From assembly GCA_003695605.1 (NCBI GenBank), contig RFIK01000082.1, positions 1-6,611 of the forward strand: DNA of 6,611 nucleotides, given 5' to 3'. This document shows, piece by piece, positions 1 to 6,305 of the stretch. The notes under the pieces are model-generated. The model saw only the letters and a list, made by a program, of their open reading frames with translations, did no database searches and was not told the origin of the DNA. This DNA is from Chlorobiota bacterium (GTDB taxonomy: Bacteria > Bacteroidota > Ignavibacteria > Kapaibacteriales > NICIL-2). Every line of letters begins with the position of its first letter. The first letter of the stretch is position 1. The position numbers and the translations under genes were made by a program.

Positions 1-1
1 G

Positions 2-625
2 CTCACAAGCGTCGGCATCCCTGATGCGGAGAAACGGCTCGACGACTACCCACACCAGTTCTCCGGTGGAATGCGGCAACGCGTGATGATTGCAATGGCA
101 CTGGCCTGCAATCCAAGCCTACTGATCGCCGATGAACCCACGACAGCACTCGATGTGACCATCCAGGCACAAATCTTGGAGCTGATGATCGAGCTCAAGG
201 AACAGCGTCAGGATGCAGCCATCATCCTCATCACGCATAACCTTGCCGTTGTCGCGGAAACATGCCATCGCGTGATGGTCATGTACGGCGGCAAAGTCCA
301 AGAAATCGCTGATGTCTTCGAGCTTTTCGGCAATCCGCTTCATCCGTACACCAAAGGGCTCTTGGCATCAATCCCACGGCCAGATTTGCCGGAGTATCGT
401 GGGAAGCGCTTGGTTGCGATTCCCGGCAATGTCCCGAGCATTCTCAACCTTCCGCGGGGGTGCAAGTTCTGCACACGGTGTCCAGTGGCAATTGAGCGCT
501 GCTTCACCGATGAGCCGCCTCTGGTCGAGATCACCGCTGAGCACTACGTCCGCTGTCACCTGGTAGAATCCACCCTTCCGTCACCGCGCATCTTGGATGG
601 TCAACCACTTGCACAATCGGTATGA
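2..625 (+). CDS. Peptide ABC transporter ATP-binding protein, OppD/DppD type (5' partial)
   Basis: One of the two cytoplasmic ATPases that power an oligopeptide/dipeptide (or nickel) ABC importer. Only the C-terminal 207 residues are in the window; Walker A and the Q-loop lie upstream. Visible, numbering from the first in-frame codon: signature FSGGMRQR (20-27), Walker B LLIADEP (40-46), D-loop TALD, switch His in ITHN (H79; the usual following Asp is Asn), then the oligopeptide-transporter C-terminal region with HPYT (114-117) and a cysteine cluster C154, C157, C160, C167, C185. Its TGA overlaps the ATG of the next ATPase gene (ATGA, 622-625), so the two are one operon and probably translationally coupled. 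Family assignment is secure. The substrate cannot be told from the ATPase; the permeases and binding protein should lie upstream. Confidence 0.93.
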   Translation, partial: LTSVGIPDAEKRLDDYPHQFSGGMRQRVMIAMALACNPSLLIADEPTTALDVTIQAQILELMIELKEQRQDAAIILITHNLAVVAETCHRVMVMYGGKVQEIADVFELFGNPLHPYTKGLLASIPRPDLPEYRGKRLVAIPGNVPSILNLPRGCKFCTRCPVAIERCFTDEPPLVEITAEHYVRCHLVESTLPSPRILDGQPLAQSV

Positions 626-1677
626 GCGAGCCAGTCCTGCTGGAAGTTAAGGATTTGCACGTGTACTTCCCCGTCTATGCCGGCGTCTTGCAGCGCCGTG
701 TTGCCGATGTCAAAGCTGTCGATGGTGTTTCATTTACCGTCCATCGTGGAGAGACGCTCGGCTTGGTCGGGGAAAGTGGCTGTGGGAAAACAACCGTCGG
801 GCGTGCAATCGTCAACGTCCTCCGACATTCCTCGCCAGACGTGCGACTGCGGGGTTCGGTGATCTACCACCGGAAGGATGGTGCACCCGTTGACCTGCTT
901 TCGCTTTCGACCAAGCAAATGACGCCCTACCGGCGGAAGATCGCGATGATTTTCCAGGACCCGTACTCCTCGCTCAACAGCCGGCTGTCGGTTCGCGACA
1001 TTGTCCGCGAGCCGCTTGATCTGCACTGCCGCGACATGAGCCTGCGCGAGCGGAATGAGCGCGTCGAGTGGCTACTCGAAAAAGTCGGACTGCAACCGGA
1101 GTACGCCGAACGCTATCCGCACGAGTTCTCCGGCGGACAGCGACAACGCATCGGGATTGCGCGTGCATTGGCAACAAACCCTGAGCTGATTATTTGCGAC
1201 GAGCCTGTATCAGCGCTCGATGTCTCCGTCCAAGCGCAGGTGATCAACTTGATGGAAGACCTTCGCGCCGAATTTGGAATCGCCTACCTGTTCATCGCGC
1301 ATGACCTTTCGGTGGTATATCACATCTCGCATCGGATTGCAGTCATGTACTTAGGCTCGATCGTCGAAATCGGATCCAAAGACGATGTCTACTTTTCGCC
1401 GAAACACCCCTATACCCAAGCGCTCTTGAGCGCTGTACCTGCAAGCGATCCCCGGCACCGAGGGCGGAAGCGAATACTCCTCGAGGGCGATATCCCCACA
1501 CCGATCAATAAACCGAGCGGCTGCAGCTTCCGAACGCGCTGTCCGATTGCGCGTCCGGAGTGCGCTCACTTTACCCCTGCCTTGGAAGAACACAGCCCAA
1601 CGCACTTTGTTGCGTGCCCGTACGTAGATCAAGCCTTTGCACCGCTCGAGGAAGACGAAAACGGCTTGCTCCAATAG
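622..1677 (+). CDS. Peptide ABC transporter ATP-binding protein, OppF/DppF type
   Basis: The second ATPase of the peptide importer, complete at 351 residues and slightly longer than typical OppF/DppF. In order: Walker A GESGCGKTT (50-58), Q-loop Q112 in FQDPYSSL, signature FSGGQRQR (169-176), Walker B LIICDEP (189-195), D-loop SALD (197-200), switch His H227 in IAHD, then the C-terminal oligopeptide-transporter extension with HPYT (262-265) and cysteines C301, C307, C314, C332. The PYSSLNSR stretch after the Q-loop is typical of the F-type subunit, which supports D/F heterodimer pairing with the upstream gene. No Shine-Dalgarno is visible before the ATG, which lies inside the upstream stop, so coupling is likely. 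The gene ends 34 bp before the tRNA with no convincing terminator. Peptide specificity is inferred from the family; nickel or glycoside uptake systems look similar. Confidence 0.95.
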   Translation: MSEPVLLEVKDLHVYFPVYAGVLQRRVADVKAVDGVSFTVHRGETLGLVGESGCGKTTVGRAIVNVLRHSSPDVRLRGSVIYHRKDGAPVDLLSLSTKQMTPYRRKIAMIFQDPYSSLNSRLSVRDIVREPLDLHCRDMSLRERNERVEWLLEKVGLQPEYAERYPHEFSGGQRQRIGIARALATNPELIICDEPVSALDVSVQAQVINLMEDLRAEFGIAYLFIAHDLSVVYHISHRIAVMYLGSIVEIGSKDDVYFSPKHPYTQALLSAVPASDPRHRGRKRILLEGDIPTPINKPSGCSFRTRCPIARPECAHFTPALEEHSPTHFVACPYVDQAFAPLEEDENGLLQ

Positions 1678-1696
1678 CTGGCAGAAGGCAGTGCTG

Positions 1697-1704
1697 TATT
1701 TTTG
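1697..1704 (+). promoter_or_regulatory. Candidate promoter -7 element for tRNA-Cys
   Basis: TATTTTTG fits the Bacteroidota housekeeping -7 consensus TAnnTTTG exactly. It ends 7 nt before the mature tRNA 5' end, close to where a tRNA transcription start would be expected. The nearest upstream TTG (1666-1668) looks too far away to be the -33 element. The call depends on the host being in the Bacteroidota/Chlorobiota group. Confidence 0.45.
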
Positions 1705-1711
1705 CGCCGCT

Positions 1712-1782
1712 GGTCCCGTAGCATAGTGGCTATGCAGAGGTCTGCAAAACCTCGTACGGCGGTTCGATTCCGCCCGGGACCT
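1712..1782 (+). tRNA. tRNA-Cys (anticodon GCA)
   Basis: A complete 71-nt cloverleaf can be folded by eye. The acceptor stem GGTCCCG (1712-1718) pairs perfectly with CGGGACC (1775-1781). The D stem is GCAT/ATGC (1721-1724 and 1732-1735). The anticodon stem GAGGT/ACCTC (1737-1741 and 1749-1753) encloses CTGCAAA, which puts anticodon GCA at 1744-1746. A 4-nt variable loop follows, then T stem GGCGG/CCGCC (1758-1762 and 1770-1774) around the standard TTCGATT loop. The discriminator base is T (1782); U73 is a known identity element for cysteinyl-tRNA synthetase and agrees with the anticodon. CCA is not encoded and must be added after transcription. Confidence 0.97.
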
Positions 1783-1856
1783 CTCGTTCATGACGCTGTC
1801 GGGAAATCTTATCGAGCCCAGCGTTCATGTGGTGTGTCCCACGTTTTCCAACTTTT
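1783..1856 (+). other. tRNA-Cys to efp spacer with possible hairpin
   Basis: A 74-bp spacer. ACGCT (1793-1797) can pair with AGCGT (1820-1824), and GGG (1801-1803) with CCC (1817-1819), giving an imperfect 8-bp stem with an internal bulge. The 8-bp direct repeat CGTTCATG (1785-1792 and 1822-1829) flanks it. A second small stem GTGG/CCAC just before GTTTTCC is weak. No TAnnTTTG box is seen here and no Shine-Dalgarno precedes efp, so efp may be read from the tRNA promoter. The hairpin could aid tRNA 3' processing or attenuate read-through; neither is shown. Confidence 0.3.
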
Positions 1857-2420
1857 ATGGCAACAACGTCCGATCTGCGGCCAGGTATTTTCATCCGCTT
1901 CAACGGTGAACTCTGCCAGGTTCTCGAATCCGAGCATCGCACACCGGGAAATCTGCGTGCATTCTACCAGGTCAAAATGCGCGTTGTGCGGAGCGGCAAA
2001 CTGCTCGAGAATCGTTTCCGATCTGGCGAGGAAATTGATCTTGTCCGTGTAGAACGGCGTCCCTACCAGTTCCTCTACCGCGACGGCGAGGTCTTCGTCT
2101 TCATGGAAAAGGAAACCTACGAACAAATTCCCGTGGATGCTGCAGTCGTCGGCGACGCTGCACGGTTCTTGACCGAAGGGCAGGATGTCGAGCTGATGTT
2201 CGAGGCAGAGACAGTGCTGTCGGTTGAGCTCCCACCGCACGTAACACTGCGGGTTGAATACACTGAGCCTGGCTTCAAGGGAGATACGACCTCGAACGTT
2301 CTCAAGCCAGCGCGTCTGGAAACGGGGGCTACGATTGACGTGCCGCTCTTTGTCAACACAGGAGATCTCATCCGCATTGACACGCGCACGGGCGAGTACG
2401 TCGAACGAGTCAAAGAGTAG
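1857..2420 (+). CDS. efp: Translation elongation factor P
   Basis: EF-P binds between the ribosomal P and E sites and relieves stalling at polyproline stretches. At 187 residues it has normal length. Domain I (about 1-64) carries the KOW-like barrel with the functional loop TPGNLRAF (29-36). Domain II includes YRDGEVFVFM, and domain III contains KGDTTSN, the PLFVNTGD stretch and the C-terminal DTRTGEYVERV. I chose ATG 1857 (MATTSDLRPG), which matches the family N-terminus; an in-frame ATG at 1827 would add ten residues with no family resemblance. No Shine-Dalgarno is visible. The loop-tip residue that is Lys34 in E. coli (beta-lysylated) or Arg32 in Pseudomonas (rhamnosylated) is Asn32 here, so known tip modifications cannot apply. 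It lies 41 bp before accB in the same direction. Confidence 0.96.
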   Translation: MATTSDLRPGIFIRFNGELCQVLESEHRTPGNLRAFYQVKMRVVRSGKLLENRFRSGEEIDLVRVERRPYQFLYRDGEVFVFMEKETYEQIPVDAAVVGDAARFLTEGQDVELMFEAETVLSVELPPHVTLRVEYTEPGFKGDTTSNVLKPARLETGATIDVPLFVNTGDLIRIDTRTGEYVERVKE

Positions 2421-2461
2421 CGCCGCACCTTCCGTTTGTCGTACACCTCGGAATCGGAACA

Positions 2462-2941
2462 ATGGACCTCAACTACTTACGCCGTCTCCTCAAACTGTTC
2501 GATGAATCAACGCTGACGGAGCTCACCATCGAGGAAGAGGGGGTGACCGTCCGCCTTGCCCGGCGTTTCGAAAGCAGCAACAACGCTCCACTTGCACTGC
2601 CGCAGGTGATGGTGCAGCCTGTCGCACCTTCGAATCTGGCACCAACTGCTGCGCCGGCTCAGGAACCACTGCCCGCTGCGGCACCTGCGCCATCGGCGCG
2701 GACACATACGATCGTTTCGCCAATTGTCGGGACGTTCTATCGGGCGCCAGCGCCGGATGCAGAGCCATTTGTCAAGGTTGGCGATCATGTCGTCCCGGGG
2801 CAAACGCTCTGCATCGTCGAGGCGATGAAGTTGATGAACGAAATCGAAAGCGACGTTAGCGGAACGGTCGTCAAGATTTTGGTCGAAAATGGCCAACCCG
2901 TCGAGTACAACCAGCCCCTCTTCGAGATTGCGCTCGATTAG
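2462..2941 (+). CDS. accB: Biotin carboxyl carrier protein of acetyl-CoA carboxylase
   Basis: The carrier subunit of acetyl-CoA carboxylase, which swings carboxybiotin between biotin carboxylase and the carboxyltransferase in the first committed step of fatty-acid synthesis. It has 159 residues, normal for the family. The N-terminal segment MDLNYLRRLLKLFDESTL is typical of AccB, followed by an Ala/Pro-rich flexible linker (about 42-80). The biotinyl domain (about 82-158) starts at IVSPIVGTFY and has the biotin attachment motif EAMKLMNE with Lys123, 36 residues from the C-terminus as expected. The PAPDAEPFVKVGD segment before the attachment hairpin matches the thumb region of bacterial AccB. 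The gene lies 41 bp after efp and 37 bp before accC. Only a weak GGAAC-like ribosome site precedes the ATG. Confidence 0.97.
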   Translation: MDLNYLRRLLKLFDESTLTELTIEEEGVTVRLARRFESSNNAPLALPQVMVQPVAPSNLAPTAAPAQEPLPAAAPAPSARTHTIVSPIVGTFYRAPAPDAEPFVKVGDHVVPGQTLCIVEAMKLMNEIESDVSGTVVKILVENGQPVEYNQPLFEIALD

Positions 2942-2969
2942 CGATCCGGCGTGTTGATTTCACCCACAC

Positions 2970-2974
2970 GGAGG
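2970..2974 (+). promoter_or_regulatory. Strong ribosome binding site for accC
   Basis: GGAGG ends 4 nt before the ATG at 2979. It is the only clear Shine-Dalgarno among the plus-strand gene starts in the window and fixes the accC start. Stronger initiation on accC than on efp or accB would be the simple reading. Confidence 0.75.
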
Positions 2975-2978
2975 AACG

Positions 2979-4322
<1,344 letters not shown>

Positions 4323-4331
<9 letters not shown>

Positions 4332-4982
4332 GCGGGCGAGCACCTCCTCGACATGTTCGATTGCTGCGCCTTCCCGGAGGATAATGGGATCAACGCCTGT
4401 CAAGTCCAGCACGGTCGAAGGACCTGCAAAGAGCGGTTGGCTATGCCACGAATGATGCTGAACCGTCACTGCACAATCAACGAATGCGCCGAACTCCTCG
4501 AGGGCTTGTTCGGGGAGAAGAACAGTCTCGTCCTCGTCGCGCTTGGCAGTGATTGAAATGAGCGGTTCGCCGAGTGCTTCCAGAATGCTGCGCGGAATAA
4601 TTGCCGCCGGCACGCGAATCCCAACGGTGCGACGCTTCGGGTCGTGAGCGTACGAGGGCACTGCTTTCGTCGCCGGCAAAATGAACGTGACAGGCCCGGG
4701 GACAAGGCGACGGATGATGCGGTACGCACGATTGCTCACCTGCGCATATTCAGCCAAGTTCGACAGCGACGGACACAGGAACGTCATGTACTTGGTTTCC
4801 TCCAAGTTCCGAATTCGGCGAATGCGTTCGATTGCAGCTTTGTTGCGGAGCGCACAGCCGAACGCCATTCCTGTATCCGAAGGGTAGAGCAGGAGACTGC
4901 CGCTCCGCAGCTGCTCGGTGATAATCGCCAGATACCGTTGCTCCGGTGTGTGGGGGTGAATGGGAACAATGAGCGGCTGCAT
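4323..4982 (-). CDS. YrdC/Sua5-family protein, YciO type
   Basis: The family includes TsaC/Sua5, which make threonylcarbamoyl-AMP for the t6A modification of ANN-decoding tRNAs. This 219-residue protein resembles the YciO branch: IHPHTPEQR near the N-terminus (8-16), YPSDTGMAFGC (33-43), IRRIRNLEE (54-62), PGPVTFIL (95-102), KRRTVGIRVP (116-125), LGEPLIS (137-143), then STVLDLTG and ILREGAA near the end. In TsaC/Sua5 a KxR motif and an SxN motif contact substrate; here the equivalent places appear to read R58-N-L60 and S143-I-T145. So a TsaC role is doubtful, and the precise function of the YciO branch is unsettled. The ATG overlaps the TGA of the upstream kinase gene (TGATG) with no Shine-Dalgarno, indicating translational coupling. 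The 3' end overlaps convergent accC by 9 bp. Confidence 0.85.
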
Positions 4983-6202
4983 CAGGGAGAACCACCGTCG
5001 TTCGGCTGCTGAAGCGGGAGCACGAGGGTAAACGCTGAGCCTTTCCCCTTGCCTGGGCTTTCTGCGAAGACTCGACCCCCGTGAAGCTCTGCAATTCGCC
5101 GAACGATCCAGAGGCCTAAGCCAGTGCTTGGTTCACCACCGGTTGGCCGCGCTGAAAGCGTTCGGAACTCCTCGAATGCGTGGGCAAGGTCATCTTCGGT
5201 CATGCCAAGCCCAGTGTCACGAACGCAGAGGCGGAGCCACCCGCGATCGGCTTCAACTTCGATCGTCACTGCGCCGCCCGGCGGGGTGTACTTGATTGCG
5301 TTACTCACCAAGTTATCGAGAGCTTTCACAAGGAGCGATTCATCTGCGTGTACAGTTGGGAGCACTGGAGGTGTTAGGACGTTGATCCAGATGTTCTTCC
5401 GATCAGCGTTCGGAGTAAATCGTCGCGCGACAGTGCGCACAAGCCGGGCAACATCCACGGGGGCGATGGTAATGGTTTCTGTGCTATCCACCTGGAAGAG
5501 GCTGAGCATATCCTCGATAAGCGCCTGCATGAGCTGGACAGATTGGTAACTAAGCTCGATGCTCTCGCGGAGCGAGTCGGGGAGCTCTTTGCTCTGACTG
5601 TGAAGTTCGCCGAGCAATGCCAGAAGGTTCGCAAGAGGGTTCTGCAGGTCGTGAACGGCAATCCGGAAGTGCTGACTAAGCCGCTCGAGCCGTTGCTGGA
5701 GTTGTTCGTTCGTGTGCTGAAGCTGCTCGAGTATGTCTCGGTAGTTACGTTCACGCTGCTCGTTCTGCTCATGCTGCTGTCGGAGACGATGGGATGTTGC
5801 TGCAAATTCAATGGTGCGTTCGAGCACAACCATGGGCAATGGTTTCGTTACCACAAGTGCTGAAACGCTCTGGGGAAGTTTCTCAAGCAACGATGACTCT
5901 GCCAATGGCACCGCAACAACAAGGGATGGTGGTTCGCTCTGCCGACGGGCTGCACTGATCATGTCCATCCATGAAGGCGTGGTGGTATCGAGCACGACGA
6001 CATCAAACCGTGATTGCTCGAGCTCTCTGGTTGCCAGCTCTGGGGTACCAACGACAACAATCCCGATCGTCGGGTGTGAACGAAAGTGGAGCTCGAGTGC
6101 ATCGCGCACGAGAGGGTCGCTCTCGACAATCAACGCAGCAATTGCCGACGGGGTTCCTACTGGTGATCGGGCACTTGGGGGTGTGGGTGCGACTGATTCC
6201 AT
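4982..6202 (-). CDS. Soluble hybrid sensor histidine kinase (REC-HisKA-HATPase)
   Basis: A 406-residue cytoplasmic kinase with no signal peptide or membrane segment. A receiver-like domain (about 20-135) has E27/S28, the putative phosphoacceptor D72 (LDTTTP) and K120 (TKPL). A Gln-rich coiled coil follows (about 137-178). The dimerization/phosphoacceptor domain has its H-box at VHDLQNPL (183-190; phospho-His H184, with D185/N188 fitting a D-x-x-N phosphatase motif). The ATPase domain has N-box DNLVSNAIKYTPPGG (296-310), G1 DTGLGM (329-334), F-box FEEF (343-346), G2 GLGLWIV (361-367) and a GKGSAF segment. The frame is open upstream to 6526, but that extension has low complexity, runs antisense through the divergent exporter and would cross the promoter region. 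ATG 6202 is therefore preferred, though no strong ribosome site supports it. The gene is coupled to the downstream YciO-type gene; no partner regulator is in the window. Confidence 0.92.
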   Translation of the reverse strand: MESVAPTPPSARSPVGTPSAIAALIVESDPLVRDALELHFRSHPTIGIVVVGTPELATRELEQSRFDVVVLDTTTPSWMDMISAARRQSEPPSLVVAVPLAESSLLEKLPQSVSALVVTKPLPMVVLERTIEFAATSHRLRQQHEQNEQRERNYRDILEQLQHTNEQLQQRLERLSQHFRIAVHDLQNPLANLLALLGELHSQSKELPDSLRESIELSYQSVQLMQALIEDMLSLFQVDSTETITIAPVDVARLVRTVARRFTPNADRKNIWINVLTPPVLPTVHADESLLVKALDNLVSNAIKYTPPGGAVTIEVEADRGWLRLCVRDTGLGMTEDDLAHAFEEFRTLSARPTGGEPSTGLGLWIVRRIAELHGGRVFAESPGKGKGSAFTLVLPLQQPNDGGSP

Positions 6203-6224
6203 AGCTGCAAGAAAACGCTCGACG

Positions 6225-6232
6225 CAAATATC
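6225..6232 (-). promoter_or_regulatory. Candidate promoter -7 element for the kinase operon
   Basis: Read on the minus strand this is GATATTTG, matching the Bacteroidota -7 consensus TAnnTTTG except for its first base. It lies 22 nt upstream of the kinase ATG (6202), which gives a short leader and supports that start. No clear TTG -33 element is seen. Confidence 0.35.
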
Positions 6233-6245
6233 GGAATTATTCCGA
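6231..6245. promoter_or_regulatory. 15-bp perfect palindrome, candidate operator
   Basis: TCGGAAT-T-ATTCCGA is a perfect 7-bp inverted repeat around one central base, with an additional T/A pair two bases further out (6229/6247). It sits just upstream of the candidate kinase -7 box and about 50 bp upstream of the expected exporter transcription start. A dimeric repressor or activator could act here on either gene. I cannot name a regulator for this sequence. Confidence 0.4.
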
Positions 6246-6251
6246 CAGCTC

Positions 6252-6271
6252 CATGCACCCACGACTGCATG
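6252..6271. repeat. Short inverted repeat CATGCA/TGCATG
   Basis: CATGCA (6252-6257) and TGCATG (6266-6271) are perfect 6-bp arms around an 8-base spacer, just upstream of the candidate exporter -7 box. At this size it may be chance, but it is the third inverted repeat in a gap of about 100 bp. Confidence 0.25.
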
Positions 6272-6273
6272 AC

Positions 6274-6281
6274 GATATTTG
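6274..6281 (+). promoter_or_regulatory. Candidate promoter -7 element for the LysE-family gene
   Basis: GATATTTG on the plus strand, one base off TAnnTTTG, 24 nt before the likely TTG start at 6306. It is the mirror copy of the kinase box. No TTG -33 element is evident at the expected distance. Confidence 0.35.
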
Positions 6282-6305
6282 CGCAGTGGAACCAGTTGCT
6301 TCCAG

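Larger units (their letters stand above)
6223..6283. repeat. 11-bp inverted repeat across the divergent intergenic region
   Basis: CGCAAATATCG (6223-6233) and CGATATTTGCG (6273-6283) are perfect reverse complements with 39 bp between them, their centres 50 bp apart. Each arm carries one candidate -7 box, so each strand shows the same 11 bases about 20-22 nt before its gene (kinase ATG, exporter TTG). This may be mirrored promoters, a paired operator, or both. Confidence 0.6.

Noticed and set aside
1678..1711. Possible terminator after the OppF-type gene (the T-rich run at 1699-1703)
   Set aside because: Only a 3-4 bp stem can be drawn before the T-run. The T-run is better explained as part of a TAnnTTTG promoter box for the tRNA.
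1712..1782. tRNA 3' end as an integration attachment site
   Set aside because: No integrase gene, no repeated tRNA 3' end elsewhere in the window, and housekeeping genes on both sides.
1827..1856. Earlier in-frame ATG for EF-P
   Set aside because: The ten extra residues (MWCVPRFPTF) do not resemble any EF-P N-terminus, while MATTSDLRPG at 1857 does and gives the usual length.
1809..2462. Long minus-strand open frame (217 codons) opposite efp
   Set aside because: It mirrors the efp coding frame, shows no recognisable domain, and its product is Cys/His-rich in the manner of antisense frames.
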